Of a stretch of 6,387 nucleotides of DNA, positions 1 through 5,183 are shown piece by piece. The notes beneath the pieces were generated by a model that was not told the origin of the DNA, made no database searches, and saw only the letters and a program-made list of their open reading frames with translations. A program made the position numbers and the translations under genes. The DNA lies in contig DIKB01000041.1 in NCBI GenBank assembly GCA_002421445.1, positions 2,998-9,384 on the forward strand, read 5' to 3'. This DNA comes from Dehalococcoidia bacterium UBA5629 (GTDB taxonomy: Bacteria; Chloroflexota; Dehalococcoidia; GIF9; UBA5629). Numbering within the stretch: the stretch's first letter is position 1; the number at the start of each line of letters is the position of its first letter.

Positions 1-2
1 CT

Positions 3-56
3 GTCATGTATGGTGATGCGATGAGGGCTGTGTTGGGTGGAGCGGGGGTGGAGTAG
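3..56 (+). CDS. Possible 3' end of a gene entering from the left edge
   Basis: One plus-strand frame is open from the window edge to a TAG at 54-56, giving about 17 residues that end in AVLGGAGVE. The stretch is too short to identify a family. Its G-rich composition means that the absence of stops may be chance. If real, the gene runs on the same strand as the small gene at 282. Very uncertain. Confidence 0.2.
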   Translation, partial: VMYGDAMRAVLGGAGVE

Positions 57-281
57 TAGTGATGGTTACGTTGCTGTCGCTTTCCTTCTCCTCCACCTCC
101 ACCTCCTTCTCTATCGTGCTTATTGTTTATATATATAAGCGTTGATAGTATTTGTTTGTTTGACTCCCCTTCATCCTCTTTAGTGCTGTACACACACTTA
201 TATATAAATAAAAACAGGGGCACATGAATTCAACAGCACGATAGCACGATTTTTCGGCTACGACTAAATGAGGAGAAGTAA
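57..281. other. Unassigned low-complexity intergenic stretch
   Basis: I see no gene here. The first part is strand-skewed: purine/G-rich up to about position 60, then pyrimidine-rich with repeated CTCCAC units at 88-108. Two AT-rich near-palindromes follow, around 126-139 and 200-211. The 10-mer CTATCGTGCT at 111-120 recurs inverted at 235-244, where AGCACGAT is also directly duplicated (235-242 and 243-250). A short inverted pair, CCCCT and AGGGG, flanks 165-220. A promoter for the gene at 282 probably lies here, but no hexamer pair is convincing. Confidence 0.5.
235..250 (+). repeat. Tandem AGCACGAT repeat
   Basis: Two head-to-tail copies of the 8-mer AGCACGAT lie about 32 bp upstream of the start codon at 282. 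A further inverted copy is at 113-120, and another lies in the promoter spacer of the NYN gene at 2391-2398. Such iteration near starts is compatible with a protein-binding site, which is inference. Confidence 0.5.
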
Positions 282-455
282 ATGTTGATCGTACAATTGA
301 ATCAGGTTACTGGTGGCGATATCGTAGATTCAGGCTGGAAAGGTCTCAAAGTTGGCAGCACGGGTAACCAATACGCGGCAGCGACAAACAGATGCGCAGA
401 GATCCATATCCATGGCAGCAGGGAACCTTCCCTGCGAAAATCAACATGGCACTAA
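282..455 (+). CDS. Small protein of unknown function, 57 residues
   Basis: The ATG at 282 is preceded by GAGGAG at 270-275 with a 6-base spacer, a near-ideal ribosome binding site and the best argument that this gene is translated. The product begins MLIVQLNQVTGGDIVDSGWK and ends in a basic stretch, REPSLRKSTWH. It has no membrane segment or signal peptide. I do not recognise the family. The N-terminal part looks like a beta-rich protein start, and the C-terminal 15-20 residues run through a palindrome at 418-435 and look less protein-like. This may therefore be the 5' end of a longer gene that lost its remainder when the DUF429 segment was joined. The stop lies 3 bp from the end of the convergent DUF429 gene. 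No terminator separates them. A small intact protein remains possible. Confidence 0.5.
   Translation: MLIVQLNQVTGGDIVDSGWKGLKVGSTGNQYAAATNRCAEIHIHGSREPSLRKSTWH
418..435. repeat. Perfect 8-bp inverted repeat with 2-bp centre
   Basis: GCAGGGAA and TTCCCTGC flank a CC centre. As RNA it would fold into a 6-bp stem with a 6-base loop. It lies just past the stop of the DUF429 gene in its direction of transcription. No T-run follows on either strand, so it is at most a transcript-end stabiliser or a weak terminator. It overlaps the 3' part of the small gene at 282-455. Confidence 0.35.
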
Positions 456-458
456 GCA

Positions 459-1163
459 CTATGTCTTTCTCCTCACCCAGATCCAACCCTCTTTCTCCAC
501 AAGCTCCTTCTCACTTCTGTTTGGCAGTTCACATTTACCGATTAAAAAGTCCACAGCAGCGAGCACGCATACCACTGCATCAATAACATGTTCATTTTTC
601 AGATTCTCCTCAGCCACATCGATAGACAAGCAGTCGTCATCGCGTATCGCGGACAACCTTGACCTGTATTCAATGCCCATTGTCTTAAGAGTAGCCGCGG
701 GATAGACCTCAATAGCACATGTCTCAGTAACGTAAGAAGGGGCCCATGCTAAAGGTATTGCTAACTTGGTTTCTTTTCGCAATTCTCCTAACAACTGCAG
801 TGCCGCATGAGCGGTTCTAGCTATCAAATTTGCTCCAACTTCGAGTGGCTTCTTGTTCAGCCTCCGATATACTTCCCTATCTGTATAGCGAGAGAACAGT
901 ATGTCACGGTCAACATCTATCCATTCGCCTGCTTTATGTGAATGCAATGTACGCCCTAATTCAATCGGCCAGCCAAGGGGAGCATCGATGGCAAGTAAAG
1001 TCGGCTGTGTTTCTGTCAGCCAGTCCTGGACAATCGCCAACGCGGGCTTAATATCGCTGCCCGCCTTTACGTCTTGTACTGTAGCCTTCCCACTTTTAAA
1101 CGAAGACAGTGCAAGGCCGATTTTGCTCTGTTTGGTTGCGCAATCGATACCAATTATATTCAT
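459..1163 (-). CDS. DUF429 family protein, predicted RNase H-fold nuclease
   Basis: This 234-residue protein matches DUF429, a family predicted to adopt an RNase H-like fold and suspected to be a nuclease; its substrate is not known. Seen in the sequence: a first strand IIGIDCAT with D7, LLAIDAPLGWP with D60, a basic RYTDREVYRR region near residues 92-101, IEVYPAATLK with E152, and HVIDAVVCVLAAVDFL with D195. D7, D60, E152 and D195 are plausible metal-binding acidic residues. The C-terminus ends in EGWIWV, as is usual for the family, so the protein looks complete. An ATG five codons further upstream (1178) is in frame. I prefer 1163 because family members begin at MxxxGID and because this ATG overlaps the stop of the upstream gene as ATGA, suggesting translational coupling. 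The overlap may be a product of the rearrangement that truncated that gene. The product is probably cytoplasmic. Confidence 0.85.
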   Translation of the reverse strand: MNIIGIDCATKQSKIGLALSSFKSGKATVQDVKAGSDIKPALAIVQDWLTETQPTLLAIDAPLGWPIELGRTLHSHKAGEWIDVDRDILFSRYTDREVYRRLNKKPLEVGANLIARTAHAALQLLGELRKETKLAIPLAWAPSYVTETCAIEVYPAATLKTMGIEYRSRLSAIRDDDCLSIDVAEENLKNEHVIDAVVCVLAAVDFLIGKCELPNRSEKELVEKEGWIWVRRKT

Positions 1164-1510
1164 TGAATAACATCCCATGGCATCATGTTTAAGCTACTAA
1201 TGAATCCAATATCAACATATTTCCCAGAATCAACCTTTGGTTTATCTGTGCCCACCAAGGCTTTGACCACGGCGTCGACCGACGGCCACAACGGGCCCAG
1301 CAGAGCATTGGTTCGCGGCTTGTCGTACCATCCGCGGGAGAGCCGTCGTATTTTCCCCTGATCCACCAGTCGCTGGAGGGACTTGTCAATGGCCTCGCGA
1401 CTGCCCATTGCCGCAAACGTCGCAGGCGTGAAAACCGTGCCGCGCTCACTGCGCTGTACCCGCCGGGCGATCTGTGTCTCAATGCTGTCCTGTAAAGCTT
1501 TACGTGGCAT
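1160..1510 (-). CDS. Truncated DUF6088/AbiEi-type winged-helix antitoxin-like protein
   Basis: The 116-residue product starts like DUF6088 proteins, which are related to the AbiEi antitoxins of type IV systems: a helical start IETQIARRVQR, a helix-turn-helix across residues 24-55 (GTVFTPATFAAMGSREAIDK), the wing KIRRLSRGWYDKPR near 53-66, then NALLGPLWPSVDAVVKAL. Full-length members are about 200 residues. Here family-like sequence stops near residue 90-100, and a short unrelated-looking tail ends in MMPWDVIQ, so the C-terminal effector part is missing while the DNA-binding half is kept. The usual nucleotidyltransferase (AbiEii-type) partner is absent; a DUF429 gene sits where the 3' part and partner would be expected. 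The gene is visibly richer in GC than its neighbours, suggesting recent transfer. An AGG lies about 10 bases before the ATG. The remnant could still repress through the palindrome upstream, or the gene may be decaying. Confidence 0.7.
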   Translation of the reverse strand: MPRKALQDSIETQIARRVQRSERGTVFTPATFAAMGSREAIDKSLQRLVDQGKIRRLSRGWYDKPRTNALLGPLWPSVDAVVKALVGTDKPKVDSGKYVDIGFISSLNMMPWDVIQ

Positions 1511-1532
1511 GATGATGACCTATTTAACCGAG

Positions 1533-1547
1533 TTCTATTTGATAGAA
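1533..1547. promoter_or_regulatory. Candidate operator, palindrome TTCTAT-TTG-ATAGAA
   Basis: A perfect inverted repeat of 6-bp half-sites with a 3-bp centre lies 23-37 bp upstream of the DUF6088 start codon, where a promoter is expected. A TTGCAT resembling a -35 box on the minus strand overlaps its far edge (1547-1552). AbiEi-type antitoxins are known to repress their own promoters through inverted repeats, so an autoregulatory operator is a reasonable inference. The minus-strand -10 box is not clear. Confidence 0.45.
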
Positions 1548-1668
1548 TGCAAAAGAGAATGGCGAATGTCGGCATCACAGCTCCCCACGAAAGGCGCGGC
1601 ATTGGAGAAAGGTGAAAAGTGCATCCATTTCAAAACAATCCTAGACAGCATATTACACGCAGGTAGCT

Positions 1669-2301
1669 TTACCAGCTCGCCGGTTTGGAGATTGCTTTAC
1701 CGTCTGGTAAAACTAAGGGATCAGGGAATTGATTCTTGATATAACTATCGACACGTATTTTGAATGAGTGAGGGACGATTTTTGCAAGTTCGTTATTCTG
1801 TCTCCCGAAAGGGAAGGCAAATACTATGGCACTGCCTGGGAATAATAACTTTGCAGTCTTGACGGCCGGGACAATATCAGTATCACCGGTCATCAATACA
1901 ACAGTCTCGCATTGTTTATTGACCAGCACTTCTAAAAGCTTTATTGCAATGGCTACATCCGTTTCTTTCTCTTCATGCTTCACGAAATCACGGTTACATA
2001 GAGGACAATTGACAGTCTTCTCTTTAAATCTACCTAAAATAGGTTCGACGCCGGTAGATTTAAGACACTCGATATACGCGGCATGCCTCAGCGTTACATC
2101 AGTATCTTTCATGTGATACGCATAGGCTGAGAAGTAGTAAATCTTCTGAAGCCTTGCTTCGGTATCAATAGTGTATAAAAAAGAAGTGCAAAGGCTATGG
2201 ATATCAAGCCACTTTACGAGAAGCCCGTGGTGATGATATTTGATATCCAACGTAGAGTGATAGAGGTTGAAGCCATCGATCAGAAATATAACTCTGTTCA
2301 T
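1669..2301 (-). CDS. NYN-domain (LabA-like PIN-fold) predicted ribonuclease
   Basis: This is a 210-residue protein of the NYN family, PIN-fold nucleases that use clustered acidic residues to bind metal and are thought to cut RNA. Visible signatures are FLIDGFNLYH at the N-terminus with D9 and N12, ETDVAIAIKLLE with D115, and LMTGDTDIVPAV with D140 and D142, so the acidic active site appears complete. A CPLC pair (C99, C102) followed by H109 lies just before the second motif; this short Cys-containing insertion occurs in a subset of NYN proteins and may bind zinc. There is no signal peptide or membrane segment, so it should act in the cytoplasm. The start at 2301 gives a standard N-terminus, but no Shine-Dalgarno site lies within 12 bases. 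The only purine-rich element is in the terminator hairpin about 17 bases upstream. The gene has its own strong promoter and a hairpin-rich leader, diverging from the cation transporter. Its physiological target cannot be read from sequence. Confidence 0.88.
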   Translation of the reverse strand: MNRVIFLIDGFNLYHSTLDIKYHHHGLLVKWLDIHSLCTSFLYTIDTEARLQKIYYFSAYAYHMKDTDVTLRHAAYIECLKSTGVEPILGRFKEKTVNCPLCNRDFVKHEEKETDVAIAIKLLEVLVNKQCETVVLMTGDTDIVPAVKTAKLLFPGSAIVFAFPFGRQNNELAKIVPHSFKIRVDSYIKNQFPDPLVLPDGKAISKPASW

Positions 2302-2313
2302 GGTGTATATAGC

Positions 2314-2342
2314 AAAAACCCTCTAGGTCGTAACCTAGAGGG
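2314..2342 (-). terminator. Intrinsic terminator in the leader of the NYN gene
   Basis: CCCTCTAGGT (2319-2328) and ACCTAGAGGG (2333-2342) form a perfect 10-bp stem with a 4-base loop. Read on the minus strand it is followed directly by TTTTT (2318-2314). That is the form of a Rho-independent terminator, yet it stands between the minus-strand promoter and the start codon at 2301. It would either attenuate the nuclease gene or end a short RNA of about 55-60 bases. Confidence 0.7.
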
Positions 2343-2344
2343 GG

Positions 2345-2364
2345 CTAGTGGATTGCTCCACTAG
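2345..2364 (-). other. Second perfect hairpin in the NYN leader
   Basis: CTAGTGGA (2345-2352) and TCCACTAG (2357-2364) form a perfect 8-bp stem with a 4-base loop. It is only 2 bp from the terminator hairpin and would be transcribed first. Both stems contain CTAG, so limited cross-pairing is possible. It begins about 7 bases after the expected transcription start, so it may also protect the 5' end of the RNA. Confidence 0.6.
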
Positions 2365-2377
2365 GGATGATATATAC

Positions 2378-2405
2378 ATTATACGGTATTAGCACGATAA
2401 GTCAA
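2378..2405 (-). promoter_or_regulatory. Sigma-70 type promoter for the NYN gene
   Basis: On the minus strand, TTGACT (2405-2400) and TATAAT (2383-2378) are separated by 16 bp, a near-consensus pair. Transcription should start near 2371, leaving a leader of about 70 bases before the ATG at 2301. The spacer contains ATCGTGCT, the inverse of the AGCACGAT repeated at 235-250. Confidence 0.75.
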
Positions 2406-2447
2406 CACGCACGTACCTTGAAGCTACGTTAGAAAGTAAACCGTACG

Positions 2448-2476
2448 TTGACAATGCCAATTGAGGCAATTATAAT
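2448..2476 (+). promoter_or_regulatory. Consensus sigma-70 promoter for the cation transporter
   Basis: TTGACA (2448-2453) and TATAAT (2471-2476) are separated by exactly 17 bp, a full consensus promoter. The spacer carries an inverted repeat, TGCC and GGCA around 6 bp (2455-2468), a possible repressor site. Upstream, ACGTAC (2411-2416) and GTACGT (2443-2448) form another dyad between the two divergent -35 boxes. Transcription should begin near 2483. Confidence 0.8.
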
Positions 2477-2482
2477 GCTGAT

Positions 2483-2591
2483 GACTTAGAGCAGACGATC
2501 CTGATCTCAGGAAGCAGTCGGGCTTTTTGCAACGGGTTAAGTGAAAGCCCCGTGGGACTAAGCAGCCCCACGGGGCTTTTGTATTTGAAAT
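2483..2591 (+). promoter_or_regulatory. Structured leader of the cation transporter, riboswitch-like
   Basis: About 109 bases separate the predicted transcription start from the ATG. The leader contains a small hairpin CCTG-ATCT-CAGG (2500-2511), a segment GGGCTTT (2520-2526), and a full terminator (2544-2580). GGGCTTT can pair with AAAGCCC (2544-2550), the 5' arm of the terminator, and ACGGG (2532-2536) can pair with CCCGT (2549-2553). Either pairing would block the terminator, which is the logic of a transcriptional riboswitch or attenuator. I looked for NiCo (czcD), yybP-ykoY, M-box, T-box and fluoride signatures and found no match. No good Shine-Dalgarno site precedes the ATG. A standalone RNA of about 95 bases is the alternative. 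Confidence 0.5.
2544..2580 (+). terminator. Intrinsic terminator just before the transporter start
   Basis: AAAGCCCCGTGGG (2544-2556) and CCCACGGGGCTTT (2567-2579) form a perfect 13-bp GC-rich stem with a 10-base loop, followed by TTTTGTATTT. It ends only 11 bp before the ATG at 2592 and lies downstream of the consensus promoter, so the transporter can be expressed from that promoter only by read-through or antitermination. Confidence 0.75.
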
Positions 2592-3581
2592 ATGCTTACA
2601 CACTCAGACGCACAAAAACAAAAAAGTAAAGTGGCTGCTCTTTCAGTCACCTCCAATAGCATATTGGTCATTCTTAAAACGGTGACAGGTATCTTTATCG
2701 GCTCGATCTCAGTTCTATCTGAAGCAATTCATTCAGCTATGGACCTTGTAGCCGCAATCATCGCTCTGATCGCCGTCAGAATTTCGGGCAAAGGAGCAGA
2801 TGAGGATCACCCCTTTGGTCACGCTAAAGTTGAAAGCGTCTCCGCCGCAGCTGAAGCGCTGCTCATCTTTGCCGCTGCTGTCTGGATAATTTTTGAAGCA
2901 GTACACAAACTCCTTAAGCCACAGCCATTGGAGACGGTGGGATGGGGTGTGGCCATCATGTTTGCCTCATCAGTAGCTAACCTGATCATTTCACGAATGC
3001 TGTTTAAAGTAGGCACTAAAACAGAATCCCCGGCACTGATTGCCGATGCCTGGCATTTGAGAACGGATGTATACACATCTGCCGGCGTTATGACAGGGCT
3101 CGGACTTATCTGGATCGCAGGGTTTATCTTCCCTGATGCAGATATTGATTGGATCGATCCGCTCTCTGCAATCCTGGTTGCGCTGCTCATCCTCAAAGCC
3201 GCATATCAGTTGACCATACACGCCATCAAAGACCTCATCGATACCAGCACTCCTCCGGAAGAGAAAACGTGGATTGTTGACTACCTCAAAAAGCTGTATC
3301 CAACGGTGAGGTCTTTTCACCGTTTACGCACCAGAAAAGCCGGCCCGAACCGTTTCATCGATTTCCACATGGTCGTCGATGAGGATATGACCGTCCATAA
3401 ATCACACGATATCGCCGAACAGATCACAAGCGATTTCCGAAGGCATTTCGTAAACGCCGATATCACCCTGCATATTGAGCCATGTGATGGAGTATGCAAA
3501 TACTCCTGTATTAACGGCTGCCTGCTCAGCGAAGAGGAACGGAAAGTTGTGCGGAAAGCCAAAGCGAAACCTGCAGCATAG
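2592..3581 (+). CDS. Cation diffusion facilitator (CDF) metal efflux transporter
   Basis: This 329-residue inner-membrane protein of the CDF family exports divalent metal in exchange for protons, probably as a dimer. Six hydrophobic segments occupy residues of about 12-205. The transport site is HSAMD in the second segment (H47, D51) and HLRTD in the fifth (H155, D159). HxxxD in both positions is typical of zinc-type members, although specificity cannot be fixed from this alone. DHPFGHAKVE (72-81) is the conserved cytoplasmic loop. The C-terminal cytoplasmic domain starts near 215 and keeps FHRLRTRKAG, IDFHMVVD, VHKSHDIAE and ITLHIEP, whose histidines bind regulatory metal in relatives. The tail has four regularly spaced cysteines, C298, C302, C306 and C310, in CDGVCKYSCINGC, an unusual possible extra metal site. 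The protein looks full length. It is transcribed alone from a consensus promoter through a terminator-containing leader, suggesting conditional, possibly metal-responsive expression. Confidence 0.96.
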   Translation: MLTHSDAQKQKSKVAALSVTSNSILVILKTVTGIFIGSISVLSEAIHSAMDLVAAIIALIAVRISGKGADEDHPFGHAKVESVSAAAEALLIFAAAVWIIFEAVHKLLKPQPLETVGWGVAIMFASSVANLIISRMLFKVGTKTESPALIADAWHLRTDVYTSAGVMTGLGLIWIAGFIFPDADIDWIDPLSAILVALLILKAAYQLTIHAIKDLIDTSTPPEEKTWIVDYLKKLYPTVRSFHRLRTRKAGPNRFIDFHMVVDEDMTVHKSHDIAEQITSDFRRHFVNADITLHIEPCDGVCKYSCINGCLLSEEERKVVRKAKAKPAA

Positions 3582-3608
3582 GTAAGTAGCAGGTGTGAGA
3601 AATAGCAG

Positions 3609-3686
3609 GAGATTTCTCGGCTCCGCTTCGCTACACTCGAAACGACAAAAAGCTCGATGTCACCTCGAGCGCAGCCGAGAGGTCTC
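3609..3686. repeat. Imperfect long inverted repeat, REP-like intergenic element
   Basis: The left arm starts GAGATTTCTCGGCTCCGCT and the right arm, read on the other strand, starts GAGACCTCTCGGCTGCGCT, with 16 of 19 positions identical. The arms continue to ACGACA and GTGACA around an A-rich centre. Intergenic palindromes of this style, ending in TGACA or CGACA, are scattered in many copies in some Chloroflexota and other bacteria; that is recollection, not a search. Lying between the convergent transporter and UPF0210 genes, it may serve as a bidirectional transcript end, although no T-run follows. Confidence 0.65.
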
Positions 3687-3750
3687 AGGTATCATTACGG
3701 ACTGATCCCAATTTGCAGGAAGTTTGTCGTCCCTGAGGCTGATACACGCC

Positions 3751-5109
3751 CTAATTTCTCAGGCTATGGATGGGAGCAGGTATCCTGCCGCCTCGTTCGA
3801 TAAAAAGTTTATTGGAGAATCGGTTAACCGGCATAATCACCCCTCTGCCCAACAACCCGCCGAATTCGACAGCATCACCCTCTTTTTTGCCATAAACAGG
3901 AATAATCCTCACTGCTGTCGTCTTATTGTTGGTCACTCCTATGGCTGCTTCATCGGCTATTATCGCAGCGATGGTATGATCCGGAGTATCACCCGGAACG
4001 GCAATCATATCAAGCCCTACCGAGCAAACGCAGGTCATAGCCTCCAGTTTTTCCAGAGAGAGGGCTCCGCATTCAACGGCTTCGATCATACCGACGTCTT
4101 CACTGACAGGGATAAAAGCACCGGATAACCCGCCCACATGAGAGCTGGCCATCACTCCGCCTTTTTTAACAGCGTCATTAAGTAATGCCAGGGCAGCAAT
4201 AGTTCCGTGCGCGCCGCATTTTTCCAGTCCCATTTCTTCAAGGATAAGCGCCACACTATCCCCTATGATGGGCGTGGGCGCCAGCGATAGATCAACGACA
4301 CCGAAAGGTATTCCGAGACGTCTGGAGGCCTCTGTAGCTACGAGTTGCCCCATTCTGGTAATCTTGAAAGCGGTTTTTTTGATGAGTTCCGCTACCTCAC
4401 TGAAATCGGCTTCCGGCCCCAGTTTTTTGAGTGCGCTGTGTACAACTCCCGGGCCGCTTACCCCGATATTGATAACGCACTCCGGTTCACCTATCCCGTG
4501 AAATGCACCGGCCATAAAGGGGTTATCATCCGGAGCATTAGCAAAAACCACCAGTTTGGTACAGGCTATACTGTTTTTGTCCGCCGTCAGTTCGGCAGCT
4601 TTCTTTATAATCTTCCCCATCCGGGCAACAGCATCCATATTAATCCCGGCCCTGGTAGTGGCGATATTGACCGATGAACAGACACGGTCGGTTGTCGCCA
4701 GTGCTTCCGGGATAGATTTTATCAGTCGCTCATCACCTGAGGTATAACCTTTATGTACCAGTGCGCTATATCCGCCGATGAAATTTATTCCCAACTCCGC
4801 TGCCGCCCTCTCCATAGCTCTGGCAACTTTCACATAATCGCCCTTAGAGCTTTCAGCAACAATGGCGATCGGAGTCACTGCGATGCGTTTATTGATAATC
4901 GGTATTCCGTATTCGCGCTCAATGTCTTCACCCGTTTTAACCAGATTGCGGGCAACGCCGGTTATCTTATCGTAGATACGATTGCATAATTCATCGATAT
5001 CAGGGTGTGCACAATCTCTTAGCGAAAGTCCCAGAGTAATAGTCCTGATATCAAGATTCTCATTAGAAATCATAGTAATAGTTTCAAATATTTCATGTGG
5101 GTTAATCAT
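3751..5109 (-). CDS. UPF0210 / DUF711 (PFL family) protein
   Basis: This 452-residue protein has the full usual length of the UPF0210/DUF711 family. The family has a fold related to pyruvate formate-lyase-type glycyl radical enzymes but no established reaction. Recognisable blocks include TITLGLSLRDC near residue 24, RIAVTP (75-80), GGYSALVHKGY (112-122), SSVNIATTRAGINMDAV (145-161), VINIGVSGPGVV (212-223), DLSLAPTPIIGDSVA (273-287), GAHGTIAALALLND (299-312), TCVCSVGLDMIAVPGDT (359-375) and the C-terminal GGRIPAPIHSLRN. C360 and C362 in the TCVCSVGLDM block are the most suggestive catalytic candidates. I see no glycyl-radical RVxG motif, so radical chemistry should not be assumed. GAGGA lies 9 bases before the ATG. 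The gene follows the ACT-domain gene by 74 bp with no terminator between, the conserved pairing for this family, which suggests that the ACT protein senses a ligand for it. It is cytoplasmic, without signal peptide. Confidence 0.95.
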   Translation of the reverse strand: MINPHEIFETITMISNENLDIRTITLGLSLRDCAHPDIDELCNRIYDKITGVARNLVKTGEDIEREYGIPIINKRIAVTPIAIVAESSKGDYVKVARAMERAAAELGINFIGGYSALVHKGYTSGDERLIKSIPEALATTDRVCSSVNIATTRAGINMDAVARMGKIIKKAAELTADKNSIACTKLVVFANAPDDNPFMAGAFHGIGEPECVINIGVSGPGVVHSALKKLGPEADFSEVAELIKKTAFKITRMGQLVATEASRRLGIPFGVVDLSLAPTPIIGDSVALILEEMGLEKCGAHGTIAALALLNDAVKKGGVMASSHVGGLSGAFIPVSEDVGMIEAVECGALSLEKLEAMTCVCSVGLDMIAVPGDTPDHTIAAIIADEAAIGVTNNKTTAVRIIPVYGKKEGDAVEFGGLLGRGVIMPVNRFSNKLFIERGGRIPAPIHSLRN

Positions 5110-5183
5110 ATTTCGTCTTCCTCAAACCAATCGAAACGACTTCGCTATCGCCATCACTTGCTGACAAATTGCTCTAAACCCAG

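Noticed and set aside
15..110. CRISPR-like or minisatellite array in the repetitive left end
   Set aside because: The repeated CTCCAC units are only six bases long and directly adjacent, with no spacer-repeat periodicity.
1163..1178. Upstream ATG at 1178 as the DUF429 start
   Set aside because: It would add five residues, MGCYS, before the conserved MNIIGID start and give a 19-base overlap with the upstream gene. The ATGA overlap start at 1163 fits the family better.
1189..1602. Long minus-strand frame overlapping the DUF6088 gene
   Set aside because: It is a shadow frame of the GC-rich gene at 1160-1510. Its product is rich in Arg, Ser and Trp without any recognisable domain, and the DUF6088 frame has a clear family match.
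1383..1739. Plus-strand frame of about 118 codons across the DUF6088 promoter
   Set aside because: It lies antisense to the DUF6088 gene and the NYN 3' end, shows no domain, and covers the probable promoter and palindrome.
2483..2591. Known metal riboswitch (NiCo/czcD, yybP-ykoY, M-box) or T-box before the transporter
   Set aside because: None of the conserved core sequences that I know for these classes is visible, and the leader before the switch is too short for most of them.
3724..4128. Plus-strand frames within the UPF0210 gene
   Set aside because: These are antisense to a well-conserved gene whose full length matches its family.
3751..5109. Glycyl radical enzyme assignment for the UPF0210 protein
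   Set aside because: The fold relation is known, but no glycyl-radical loop motif is present and no activating enzyme lies nearby.
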